A stretch of DNA of 64,000 bases from Blastococcus tunisiensis (GTDB lineage Bacteria > Actinomycetota > Actinomycetes > Mycobacteriales > Geodermatophilaceae). Where the stretch lies: assembly GCF_900112815.1 (NCBI RefSeq), contig NZ_FOND01000014.1:86888-150887 (forward strand), in the 5' to 3' direction. This document shows, piece by piece, positions 53,888 to 62,209 of the stretch (within the stretch, counting starts at the first letter, position 1; each line of letters starts with the position of its first letter). A model generated the notes under the pieces. The model was not told the origin of the DNA, searched no databases, and was given only the letters and a program-made list of their open reading frames with translations. The position numbers and the translations under genes were made by a program.

Positions 53888-55381
53888 GTGCCTTCGACAT
53901 CTACTGCAAGCCTCCCCCGGGAGGACCAGGCAGCCGCCACCGGGATCGGCCGCTTCGAGGTGCGCGCCGCCCTGGGCTGGGTGGCGGTGCTCCTCGGCGC
54001 CGTGCCGTTCCTGCTGCTGTGGCTGCTCGTGCAGCGATCCTGGTCGCCGCTGTCCACCCTCGACGGCGAGGTGGCCGCGGACCTGAACGCCTCTGTCAGC
54101 GGATCCCCGCTCCTGGTCGGCGTGCTCAGGGCCGTGACCACCCTCGGCGGCACCGGGACGGCAGTGCTGCTCTTCCTCCTCGCCACGCTCTTCCTGCTCA
54201 TCCGGTCGCAACGGCGGCTGGCGGCCTTCGTCGCCACCACGGGCGTGGGGCTGGCCGTCCTCGGGCCGCTGACCAAGGCGATCGTCGACCGGGCCAGGCC
54301 GGTCGTGGAGTCGCCGGTCGTCGACACGCCGTCGAACGCCAGCTTCCCCAGCGGCCACGCGATGACCGCCCTGGTGACGTGGGGAACGCTGCTGGTGCTC
54401 ACGTTGCCGTCGGTCCGCCGACGGCTCCGCCCCTGGCTCGTGGCCGCGACCGTGCTCGTCGTGGTCGCCGTCGGGTTCACCCGGCTGGCACTGGGCGTGC
54501 ACTTCGTCTCCGACGTGCTCGCCGGCTGGGCCCTGGGAGCCGGCTGGCTCGCGGTCACCACCGCGACCTTCCGGGGCTGGCAGCACCGCCGCGGGGTGCA
54601 TCCGGACGAGCCGCTCGACCCGCTCGCCGTCGATCCGGACGACGCACCCCACCTGGCGGGCGCGGACGGTCCGGGAGAGCCGCGGGCGCGGGCGCTCTCG
54701 CTCCGGCTGCTGGCCGTCGCCGCGGGACTCTTCGCGGTCGTCACCGCGCTGGGGCTCCTGGTCACCGCGGTCCTGACCGGCACTTGGCTCGGCCGGTTCG
54801 ACCGCGGCGTCGTCCGCTGGTTCGCCGAGATCCGGAGTGCGGACCTCAGCACGGTCATGGAGTGGGTCGGCCGGCTGTCGGGCACGCCCGCGGTGATCGC
54901 CCTCGGGCTCTCGCTCGCCGTGCTCGGCCTGGCGGTGACCGCCAGCCGCCGGCCGGCGGTCTTCGTGGTGGTCACCCTGGTCGGCGAGGTGGCGCTGTAC
55001 TTCGTCAGTGCCGAGGTGGTCGACCGGATGCGGCCGGCGGTCGCGGACCTGACGTCGAGCCTGCCGAGCGGTGCCAGCTGGCCGTCGGGCCACACGGCAG
55101 CCGCCGCGGCGCTCTACGGCGCGGTCGCCGCGCTGGTCATCGCCTACTGGCGTGGCCCGTGGCGCTGGGCGGTCCTCGTCCTGCCCGTCGTACTGGCCCC
55201 CGCGATCGGGGTCTCGCGGATCTACGCCGCGGCCCACTACCCCACCGACGTGCTCGCCGGCCTGCTCCTGGGCGGGCTGTGGGTCTACGCCTGCGCGCGG
55301 GTGCTCCTGCCGCGCCCGGGCCACGGTGCCCGTTCCGGCAGCCGGGCAGGATCTCCCGCAGCGGCGACGGCGCACCAGTGA
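53888..55381 (+). CDS. Protein with two fused PAP2 phosphatase domains
   Basis: A 497-residue membrane protein with two tandem PAP2 (undecaprenyl-diphosphatase/lipid phosphatase) domains. The first is intact: K130-x6-RP, PSGH (154-157), R199-x5-H205-x3-D209. In the second, RP (382-383), PSGH (399-402), R444, H450 and D454 are present, but the position of the lysine is A375. Each half has its own membrane segments; a charged loop of about 40 residues (PDEPLDPLAVDPDDAPHLAGADG) joins them. Bacterial PAP2 proteins dephosphorylate undecaprenyl or phosphatidyl phosphates. GTG 53888 sits at leaderless distance from a GGGTAGC box. The next gene overlaps its stop. Confidence 0.88.
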   Translation: MPSTSTASLPREDQAAATGIGRFEVRAALGWVAVLLGAVPFLLLWLLVQRSWSPLSTLDGEVAADLNASVSGSPLLVGVLRAVTTLGGTGTAVLLFLLATLFLLIRSQRRLAAFVATTGVGLAVLGPLTKAIVDRARPVVESPVVDTPSNASFPSGHAMTALVTWGTLLVLTLPSVRRRLRPWLVAATVLVVVAVGFTRLALGVHFVSDVLAGWALGAGWLAVTTATFRGWQHRRGVHPDEPLDPLAVDPDDAPHLAGADGPGEPRARALSLRLLAVAAGLFAVVTALGLLVTAVLTGTWLGRFDRGVVRWFAEIRSADLSTVMEWVGRLSGTPAVIALGLSLAVLGLAVTASRRPAVFVVVTLVGEVALYFVSAEVVDRMRPAVADLTSSLPSGASWPSGHTAAAAALYGAVAALVIAYWRGPWRWAVLVLPVVLAPAIGVSRIYAAAHYPTDVLAGLLLGGLWVYACARVLLPRPGHGARSGSRAGSPAAATAHQ

Positions 55382-56385
55382 GACGCCGGATCGCCTGGCC
55401 GACCGCGGCTGCCCTGGCCGCCGGGCTGGTCCTGCGGCTGGCTCGCGCCCGGCGGCTGGCGGAGCGGACCACCGGAGCCCCGCCGTCGGTGCGCACCGAC
55501 GACGGCGTCCTCCTGCACGTGGAGACCGAGGGGCCGCCCGACGCCCCGCTGACCGTGGTGTTCTCCCACGGGTTCGCCGCGCGGGGGGCGATGTTCGACC
55601 CGCAGTGGGCCGACCTGCGCGGAGAATGCCGCCTCGTCCGCTACGACCAGCGCGGCCACGGGGACAGTGGCTGGTCCGGTGCCCGCGCGGCCACGATGGA
55701 GCGCCTGGGCCGGGACCTCGGCCAGATCGTCGACGCCCAGGGCGGACAGGGGCGGGTCGTGCTGGTCGGGCACTCGATGGGTGGCATGGCGGTGCTGGCC
55801 CTCGCCGGCCTGCGGCCCGAGCTCTTCGGGAACCGGATCGCCGGGGTGGCGCTGCTGTCGACCCGGGCGGCGCCGCTGACGGCGGGCGAGAGCAGCGCGG
55901 GTGCCGCCCTCCGGATCAGGACCACCCTGGGCATCGTGGGGGCATCGGCGCTGTGGGTGACCGCCCCACTGCTGCAGGCCGTCCATCCCTTCCGGTCCCG
56001 GATCGGCCACGACGTCCTGCGGCGCCGCCTCTTCGCGGAAGACCCGCCCGACCAGCCGGCCCGCGCCGCCCGGTCCATGTGGGTCGACACGCCGACGGCG
56101 GTCATGTCGGCCTATCTCCGTGCCCTGTCCACCTACGACGCGCGCGCAGCGGTCGGCGCGCTGCGGCGGGTTCCGGTACTGGTCCTCGCCGGCGAGGAGG
56201 ACTCGACGATCCCCGTCCGGTCCTCCCGCTGGCTCGCCGACCGCATCGGTGGGCACACCCGGCTGGTGCTGGTGCCCGGCGCCGGGCACATGGTGACCAT
56301 GACCCATTCCGCGGAGGTCGACGCCGCGCTGCGCGACCTCCTGACCGAGTCGGTCCCGGGGGCCGGCGGAAGGAGGGCGACGTGA
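55378..56385 (+). CDS. Alpha/beta hydrolase, membrane-anchored
   Basis: A 335-residue protein with one N-terminal hydrophobic segment (AWPTAAALAAGLVLRLA) and an alpha/beta-hydrolase domain. Oxyanion motif SHGFAA, nucleophile elbow GHSMGG, acid D near LVLAGEEDSTIP and His in PGAGHMVT are visible. The extra residue run LRIRTTLGIVGASALWVTAPLLQAVHPFRSR forms the lid. Substrate unknown; an esterase or lipase is likely. GTG 55378 overlaps the PAP2 stop, and its own stop overlaps the phosphoesterase start, so these three genes form an operon likely acting on envelope lipids. Confidence 0.88.
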   Translation: MRRRIAWPTAAALAAGLVLRLARARRLAERTTGAPPSVRTDDGVLLHVETEGPPDAPLTVVFSHGFAARGAMFDPQWADLRGECRLVRYDQRGHGDSGWSGARAATMERLGRDLGQIVDAQGGQGRVVLVGHSMGGMAVLALAGLRPELFGNRIAGVALLSTRAAPLTAGESSAGAALRIRTTLGIVGASALWVTAPLLQAVHPFRSRIGHDVLRRRLFAEDPPDQPARAARSMWVDTPTAVMSAYLRALSTYDARAAVGALRRVPVLVLAGEEDSTIPVRSSRWLADRIGGHTRLVLVPGAGHMVTMTHSAEVDAALRDLLTESVPGAGGRRAT

Positions 56386-57263
56386 AGAACCGGCTCGCTC
56401 GCACGGGACTCGCGCTCGGGGTGTTCCTGGTCCTCCTGCTGGCCTACGGCATGCTCGTCGAACCGCGGGTGATCCTCGACGAGGAGCACGCCGAGGTCGC
56501 CCTGCCGCAGCTCGGGGAGGAACTGGCCGGCACGGAGGTCGCCGTCGTCTCCGACCTGCAGCTGGGCATGTGGTTCGCCAACCACGGGATGGTGGAGCGC
56601 GCCGTGCAGACCATCGTGGAGGCCGAGCCGGACGTCGTCCTGCTCGGCGGGGACTTCGTCTACAGCGCCGATCCCAGCATCGAGACGCAGGTCGACACGC
56701 TGCTGGACCTGATCGACCCGCTGGTCCGGTCGGGCATCCCCACCTACGCCGTCCTCGGCAACCACGACTACAAGGTGGACGCGGCCGACGAGCTCACCAC
56801 GGCGCTCGAGGGCGCCGGCATACCGGTGCTGAGCAACGCCGCCCTCCCGGTGCCGGGTCCGGTCGACGACCCGGCCGAGCAGCTGCACGTGGTGGGTATC
56901 GGCCCCGACCTCCCCAACCGGGTCGACGTGGACGCCGCGCTGGAGGACGTGCCGGACGGCGCCCCGCGGGTGGTGCTCATGCACAACCCCACCGTCTTCG
57001 ACCGGCTGCCGGCCGGAAGCGCCCCGCTCACGCTGGCCGGGCACACCCACTGCGGGCAGGTCGCCCTGCCGGGCACCCCGGAATGGGCGTACCTGGCACT
57101 CACCAGCGAGGAGCGGATCGTCGCCGACGGCTGGGCCCCGGAGGACTTCGGCGCGGACGGCAACCGGATGTTCGTGACGTGCGGCATCGGGTTCAGCGTC
57201 GCCCCGATCCGGATCAACGCTCCCCCGCAGGTGGCGTTCTTCACGCTGCAGCCGGGGGCGTGA
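56382..57263 (+). CDS. Calcineurin-like metallophosphoesterase, membrane-anchored
   Basis: A 293-residue protein with an N-terminal membrane segment (GLALGVFLVLLLAYGMLV) and a phosphoesterase domain facing outward or inward. Motifs: VVSDLQLG, VVLLGGDFVYS, VLGNHDY, MHNPTVFD and LAGHTHCGQVALPG. The first motif normally reads D-x-H; here it is D58-L-Q60. Relatives hydrolyse phosphodiesters or lipid pyrophosphates (YkuE, LpxG-like). It ends the PAP2-hydrolase-phosphoesterase operon. GTG 56382 overlaps the hydrolase stop and also follows GGAAGGAGGG. Confidence 0.86.
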   Translation: MKNRLARTGLALGVFLVLLLAYGMLVEPRVILDEEHAEVALPQLGEELAGTEVAVVSDLQLGMWFANHGMVERAVQTIVEAEPDVVLLGGDFVYSADPSIETQVDTLLDLIDPLVRSGIPTYAVLGNHDYKVDAADELTTALEGAGIPVLSNAALPVPGPVDDPAEQLHVVGIGPDLPNRVDVDAALEDVPDGAPRVVLMHNPTVFDRLPAGSAPLTLAGHTHCGQVALPGTPEWAYLALTSEERIVADGWAPEDFGADGNRMFVTCGIGFSVAPIRINAPPQVAFFTLQPGA

Positions 57264-57340
57264 GCCGACCCGGGCGGACCGGGCCACATGACGTTTTGCC
57301 GCACAGTGGTCCGTCCCGTGCTGATCCCCGGCCGCGGGGG

Positions 57341-57346
57341 TAGCGA
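57341..57346 (+). promoter_or_regulatory. GGGTAGC-type -10 box before the alpha/beta hydrolase at 57353
   Basis: TAGCGA inside GGGGGTAGCGA, 6-nt spacer, ATG 57353, no ribosome site. Matches the box before the GH13 gene at 47190. Confidence 0.45.
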
Positions 57347-57352
57347 GTCCGC

Positions 57353-58333
57353 ATGACCGATGTGACCTCGTTCGACGGCACCCGCCTGGCACTCAGCTCG
57401 TGGGGGCCACCCGATGCACCTCCGCTGCTGCTGGTGCACGGCCTGGGCATGTCCGCCGAGTCCTGGGGCACGGTTCCGGAGCGCCTGTCGGACCGGTACC
57501 GGGTGACCGCCTACGACCTGCGCGGGCACGCGCAGAGCGGCGACGCCCGGTGCGGGGACTACACGATGCGTGCGCACGCACGGGACCTCGACGCCGTGCT
57601 GACCCACGTGGCACCCGGGCGCGGGCAGGTCCTGGTCGTCGCGCACAGCCTCGGGGGCGGGATCCTGCTCACCCACCTCGACGCCTCGCCCGACGAGCGG
57701 GTCGCCGGCGCCGTCCTCGTGGGGTCCGGCGGCTCGGGTGTCACGGCCCCGGGGCTGCCGGGACGGCGCCTGCCGGCGTGGCTGCAGCGACTCCTGCACT
57801 GGGGCTGGTGGAACGCACTCCGCGGCGGTGTCCGGGTCGGCCGGCTGATCAGGCCCGCGGAGGCCCTGTCCGACCGCGTGATCCGCCGGGCGGCCTTCGC
57901 GCCCGGCGAGCCGCAGGAGTTCGTCGCCCGGGTCCGCAACAGCTTCCTGGGCAGCCGGCCCCGTGCCCTCGCGGGGACGACGATGGCCAGCCTCAGCCAC
58001 GACGGCGTCGAACTCGGGCCGGCGCTGCGGGTGCCGACGCTCCTGGTCCACGGCAGCGCCGATCCAGAGGTCCCCAGCGGGGAGATCCGGGACCTCCTGT
58101 CGGTCCTGCCGGACGGCGAGCTCGTCACGGTGCCGGACGCGGGCCACATGCTGCCGTTCACCCATCCGGACGTCGTGGTGACCCAGGTGCGCCGGTGGAT
58201 GGAGAAGGTCGCACCGTCCGGTCACCGGGAAGGCTCCCCGGACGGCCACGGCGATCCGGCCGTCGAGGGTCTGCTCCCGGCCACCGGACAGCCGGCCCGG
58301 CCGGCGGAGCCGGGAGACGGCCACCGGCGATGA
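57353..58333 (+). CDS. Alpha/beta hydrolase
   Basis: A 326-residue soluble alpha/beta hydrolase. Visible elements are LLVHGLGMSAESW (oxyanion hole), YDLRGHAQSG, nucleophile elbow VVAHSLGGG, acid in LLVHGSADPEVP and histidine in VPDAGHMLPFTHP. The lid between strands 6 and 7 is about 90 residues (PGRRLPAWLQRLLHWGWWNALRG). The last 40 residues are disordered. A haloperoxidase/esterase-type activity is likely but the substrate is unknown. Start ATG 57353 is at leaderless distance from a GGGTAGC box; TGCCGCACAG and a GTTTT lie upstream. Confidence 0.85.
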   Translation: MTDVTSFDGTRLALSSWGPPDAPPLLLVHGLGMSAESWGTVPERLSDRYRVTAYDLRGHAQSGDARCGDYTMRAHARDLDAVLTHVAPGRGQVLVVAHSLGGGILLTHLDASPDERVAGAVLVGSGGSGVTAPGLPGRRLPAWLQRLLHWGWWNALRGGVRVGRLIRPAEALSDRVIRRAAFAPGEPQEFVARVRNSFLGSRPRALAGTTMASLSHDGVELGPALRVPTLLVHGSADPEVPSGEIRDLLSVLPDGELVTVPDAGHMLPFTHPDVVVTQVRRWMEKVAPSGHREGSPDGHGDPAVEGLLPATGQPARPAEPGDGHRR

Positions 58334-58449
58334 CGGCCGGATCCGCACCGAAGATGACGACCCCATGTCACTCGCGCCCTGCGTGTGGTGGTCCTGGCTG
58401 ACCGCGGGCACGACCAGCGGAACGCCAGTCACATCGAGGGGGTACCACC

Positions 58450-59037
58450 GTGCGCCGACCACTGCTCCTGCTGATCGCCTCCACCGCTCTCGCCCTGGCC
58501 GGCTGCGGAGGGGACGACGAGCAGCTCGCCGATGACATCGCCGCCGCGACCGAGAGCGACGGGGACGCCGCGACACCGGAGGAGGATGCCGCGGCACCGG
58601 AGGCCGAGGACCCGGATGTCCGGCGGGTGCCGGTGGAGGCCTCGACCGACCTCGTCGACCCGGAGGGGTCCGAGGTCGGTCGAGCATGGTTCCGGGACGA
58701 CGGCGGCCGCGCGATGGTGGAGGTGCAGGTCGCGGGGCTCGCCGGGGGCTTCCACCCGATGTACCTCTACGAGGCCGGCACGTGCGACGTCGCGGACACC
58801 GCGGACGGCGCCGCGTTCCTCGAGCTGCCCGCTCTCCTGGTCCTGGAGAACGGGGTGGGCTCGATGAGCACGCTCGCCGGGCCCATGCCGCTCGACACCC
58901 TCCTCGCGGAGGAAGGAACCGCGATCCTCATCGGCCCGCCGGTCGACACCCTCGCCGACATCGACGAGGTGCTCGATGACGAGGTCGGGCCGGTCACCAC
59001 CGGCTCCCAGGTCGCCTGCGGCGTCGTCGAGGGCTGA
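58450..59037 (+). CDS. SodC-fold lipoprotein lacking the copper histidines
   Basis: A 195-residue lipoprotein with lipobox LAGC near residue 18, then an acidic linker (DGDAATPEEDAAAPEAEDPD). The folded part resembles Cu/Zn superoxide dismutase: GRAWFRDDGGRAMVEVQVAGLAGGFHPMYLYEAGTCD, DLPALLV-like strand and a C-terminal cysteine (QVACGVVEG). In SodC this stretch reads GFHGFHIHxxGxC; here the metal histidines HxH are Y-L-Y, so activity is unlikely, while both disulfide cysteines are kept. GTG 58450 follows GAGGGGGT. It may serve as a binding protein. Confidence 0.7.
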   Translation: MRRPLLLLIASTALALAGCGGDDEQLADDIAAATESDGDAATPEEDAAAPEAEDPDVRRVPVEASTDLVDPEGSEVGRAWFRDDGGRAMVEVQVAGLAGGFHPMYLYEAGTCDVADTADGAAFLELPALLVLENGVGSMSTLAGPMPLDTLLAEEGTAILIGPPVDTLADIDEVLDDEVGPVTTGSQVACGVVEG

Positions 59038-59056
59038 CGCTCCTTGTCCGGGCGCG

Positions 59057-59821
59057 TCAGCCCAGGAGGACGATCCCCGCACCCGTCGTCCGGACGGTCA
59101 CGGCCTCCTCGCCCAGGTCGAACTCGGCCACCTGCCGGCCGAACGGCAGCGGGTCCAGCGGCACCCGGAAGCGGAACCGCTCGGTGAGCAGCAGCTCGGC
59201 GGAACGGTCGAGCGGGCGGTCGGTCAGCACCTCCGTGGGCCGGACCGCCAGCGCGCCGGTGGCGGGGTCGACGACGGCCGTGACGGATGCCTCGTAGGGC
59301 CGGTCCAGCAGCTCACCGGTCGCGGTGAGCCGGACCTGGTCGGAACCCTCCGGCCCCGCGGGCCGCACCGTCATCGGCCGCCCGGTGAAACGGAGGTACT
59401 GGTCCAGTGCGTCGTAGCGCAGCCACGCGTCGGTGGTGCTCCCCTCGAACACCACCGCGTCGGCATCGCGGACGACGAGGTCGTGGAACGACAGGTGCAC
59501 CCCCTGCAGCTCGGCGTCCACCCGGTCGAAGGTCAGCGGCCCGTTCGACACGTCCTCGAGCGCCACCCGCACCTCGTCGTAGCGCCCGCGCAGGGCCTGC
59601 AGCAGGACCGGCCCTCCCCCTACCTCGACCGTCGGGGCCACGACCGTGCCGGTCGCCTGCTGCAGCTCCTCGGCGAGCAGCGCCTGGACCGTCTGCCGGG
59701 CCAGCCGGTCCAGCCCCCAGAGCAGCAGGCCCGTCCCCAGCAGGGCGCCCACGAGCACCGCGACCAACCAGGCCCGCCCCGTCCGGGGACGGCCCGCGGC
59801 AGTGGCGCCGCTGCCCGTCAT
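59057..59821 (-). CDS. DUF2993 (LmeA-like) membrane-anchored protein
   Basis: A 254-residue protein with an N-terminal membrane anchor (LVAVLVGALLGTGLLLWGL) and an exported domain of DUF2993 type: GGPVLLQALRGRYDEVRVALEDV, VDAELQGVHLSFHDLVV, AWLRYDALDQYLR and FRVPLDPLPFGRQVAEFDLGEEAVTVR. The mycobacterial relative LmeA binds phospholipids and takes part in lipomannan elongation. It is not expected to be catalytic. ATG 59821 overlaps the stop of the MMPL gene (ATGA), coupling it to that lipid exporter. Confidence 0.83.
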   Translation of the reverse strand: MTGSGATAAGRPRTGRAWLVAVLVGALLGTGLLLWGLDRLARQTVQALLAEELQQATGTVVAPTVEVGGGPVLLQALRGRYDEVRVALEDVSNGPLTFDRVDAELQGVHLSFHDLVVRDADAVVFEGSTTDAWLRYDALDQYLRFTGRPMTVRPAGPEGSDQVRLTATGELLDRPYEASVTAVVDPATGALAVRPTEVLTDRPLDRSAELLLTERFRFRVPLDPLPFGRQVAEFDLGEEAVTVRTTGAGIVLLG

Positions 59822-62109
59822 CGCCTTGCCGCCTCGACGGCACCGACCGGGGCGGGATCCCCCCGGGGAGGCACCGTCTCCTCCTCGGGGACGTCGGTGG
59901 CCGGCGACGTCCGGATGCGGCGCCCCGGCCAGCCGGCGGCCGGCCCGAGCAGCGTGAGGACTGCGGGCGTCAGCACCGGCCGGATGAGGAAGGTGTCGAT
60001 CAGCAGCCCCACCGCCATGACGAAGGCGATCTGCCGGAAGAGGCCGAGCGGGATGATGGCGACCATCGCGAAGGTGGCGGCCAGGATCAGGCCGGCGGCG
60101 CTGATCGCCCGCGCGCTCTCCGGCATCGCGACCCGGATCGCCTCGCGGAGCGGGCGCCGGCCGGCCTCCTTCCAGATCGCCCCGACCGCGAACACGTTGT
60201 AGTCCGACCCGAGCGCCAGCAGGAGCACTGCGGTGGTGAACGGCGCGAAGAACAGCAGCCCCGGGTTGCCCAGCACGCCCTGGAAGACGACGACGGCCAG
60301 GCCCAGGGCAGCGGCGACGCCGAGCGCGCTGCACGCCAGCAGGAGGACCGGGGCCAGGAGGGCCCGCAGGTAGATGCAGAGGATGACCAGTTCGATCACG
60401 AGGGCGGCGATCAGGATCGTCCGCAGGTTCTCCCGGGTCAGCTCGGCCAGCTCGGCCGCGATGGCGGTCTGGCCGCCGACGGCGATCGTCGCGTCCTGCA
60501 GGCCGGCCGCCGCGGCCAGCTCGTCGATGCGGTCGTCGAACCGGTCCAGGTCGGCGATGGCAGGAGCGCCCAGGGGATCGCTGTCCAGGATCACGATGAA
60601 CCGGGCGGCGTCGCCGTCCTCCGCGAGGACGAGGCCGTAGCCCTCGTCCAGCGGGTTCTGCGCCGGTCCGAGGACCTCGGCCACGCCGGGCTGCTCGGCG
60701 ATGGCCGTCTGGAGGCGCTCCAGTGCACCCCGCTGCTGCGCGACGTCCTCCCCCTCCACCAGGACCTCGGTCGGCGCGACGGCCCCGCGGATACCGGCGT
60801 CCTGGAGCACGCGGGCGCCGGCACGGATGGGGTCGTCGGCCGGGAGCTCGGAGATGAAGGACGTGTCGATGCGCATGCCCAGCAGCGGCAGGGCGGCCGG
60901 CACGAGCACGGCGAGGCTGAACAGCACCGCGAGCACGGCACCGCCGCGCCGGGAGACGTTGTCGGCCAGCCACCGCGTCACCCTGCTCGGCTCGTGCCTG
61001 CTGGGCGTCGACCGGCCGCCACCCCCGACGGTCAGGAAGAGCCGGTGCCCGAGGATCGCCATGAGGGCGGGCACCAGGGTGAGGGACACGACCATGCCGA
61101 CGACGACCGTCAGGGCCAGCGCCGGGCCGAACGCCCGGAACAGCTCGAAGTCCGCCACCAGGAGCGCCGCGGTCCCGGCCGCGACGGTCAGGCCGGCCAC
61201 CGCGATGATCGGCCCCTCCGTGAGCACGGCCCGGCGGGCTGCCTCGTGCCGGTGCAGGCCCCGTCCCAGCTCCCGTCGGAAGCCGGAGAAGTACAGGACG
61301 CAGTAGTCGGTCACCACACCGATCAGCAGGGCCGCGACCAGTGGCCGCAGCTGCTCGGGCAGGGCGAAGCCCAGCGCGGCGGCCAGCCGGTCGAGCACCT
61401 GCAGCGTCACGAGGTAGCCCAGGGCGACCGTGAAGAGCACGACCAGGGGGGCGACCACCGATCGGAAGGCGAGCGCGACCACCACGGTGATGAGCACGAG
61501 CGTGGCGATCTCGAAGGTGTGCAGGTGCGCCTGCAGGTAGTGGACCTGCTGGACCTGCGCCGGCAGCACGCCGGTCACGTACGTCTCGACGCCGGGCTGG
61601 TTGCTGAAGTGGGCGGCGTACTGCTGGCTCAGAGCGACCCGCTTCTCGAGCGAGGTGTAGGGCGAGATGTAGAGATAGCTGACGGCGGTGTCCGGCGAGG
61701 CGGTCGGCAGGGGGACGGCGCCGATGATCTGGCCCCTGCCCGGCGGCACCCGACCGTCCAGGTAGGCCTGCGTGTGCGCCAGCGCCCACAGCGTGGAGTC
61801 GGCCCGCGTCAGCGGATCCAGGCCGCCCGGGTCGTGCACCACCACCGAGGTGTCGGAGAGCACGGGCACGGCGAAGTGGTCCAGGGAGCGGTCCTGCACC
61901 GCCACGGCTTCGCTGCCGGGTGGCAGCAGGCTGCCGATGTCCCCGCTCCTGTCGTCCTGCGAGGGGCTGGGCACCACCACCGCGAGCACCGCAGCCACCA
62001 CCCAGAACACGAGCACCGGCCAGCGCCCCGAGACCACCGCGGTGCGCACCCCCCGGCCCACGGACGCCGGCACGCGCGCCACCGCTCGGAGCTTCGACGA
62101 TCCGGGCAC
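59818..62109 (-). CDS. MMPL-family transporter
   Basis: A 763-residue RND-type exporter of the MmpL branch with two repeats of six membrane segments and two extracytoplasmic loops. Loop 1 contains GSLLPPGSEAVAVQDRSLDHFAVPV. Conserved charged pairs in segment 4 and 10 appear as GVVTDYCVLYFSGFRREL and GSDYNVFAVGAIWKEAG. The short C-terminal tail is disordered. MmpL proteins export lipids or siderophores using the proton gradient. GTG 62109 follows GGGAGGCTGCC. The DUF2993 lipid-binding protein gene overlaps its stop. No mycolate or siderophore genes are near, so cargo is unknown. Confidence 0.9.
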   Translation of the reverse strand: MPGSSKLRAVARVPASVGRGVRTAVVSGRWPVLVFWVVAAVLAVVVPSPSQDDRSGDIGSLLPPGSEAVAVQDRSLDHFAVPVLSDTSVVVHDPGGLDPLTRADSTLWALAHTQAYLDGRVPPGRGQIIGAVPLPTASPDTAVSYLYISPYTSLEKRVALSQQYAAHFSNQPGVETYVTGVLPAQVQQVHYLQAHLHTFEIATLVLITVVVALAFRSVVAPLVVLFTVALGYLVTLQVLDRLAAALGFALPEQLRPLVAALLIGVVTDYCVLYFSGFRRELGRGLHRHEAARRAVLTEGPIIAVAGLTVAAGTAALLVADFELFRAFGPALALTVVVGMVVSLTLVPALMAILGHRLFLTVGGGGRSTPSRHEPSRVTRWLADNVSRRGGAVLAVLFSLAVLVPAALPLLGMRIDTSFISELPADDPIRAGARVLQDAGIRGAVAPTEVLVEGEDVAQQRGALERLQTAIAEQPGVAEVLGPAQNPLDEGYGLVLAEDGDAARFIVILDSDPLGAPAIADLDRFDDRIDELAAAAGLQDATIAVGGQTAIAAELAELTRENLRTILIAALVIELVILCIYLRALLAPVLLLACSALGVAAALGLAVVVFQGVLGNPGLLFFAPFTTAVLLLALGSDYNVFAVGAIWKEAGRRPLREAIRVAMPESARAISAAGLILAATFAMVAIIPLGLFRQIAFVMAVGLLIDTFLIRPVLTPAVLTLLGPAAGWPGRRIRTSPATDVPEEETVPPRGDPAPVGAVEAARR

Positions 62110-62209
62110 GGCAGCCTCCCGACGCCGCCGTGATCTCGGTCGGCTGGTGGTGGATACCGCGCGCGGGCACCGGGTAAAGCTCCCGTCCGAAACCACAGGA
62201 GGATCGACC

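Noticed and set aside
52882..55380. 1167-residue continuous open frame joining the FUSC, PAP2 and hydrolase regions
   Set aside because: Its first two thirds are a low-complexity shadow; only the part from 55378 is the real hydrolase gene.
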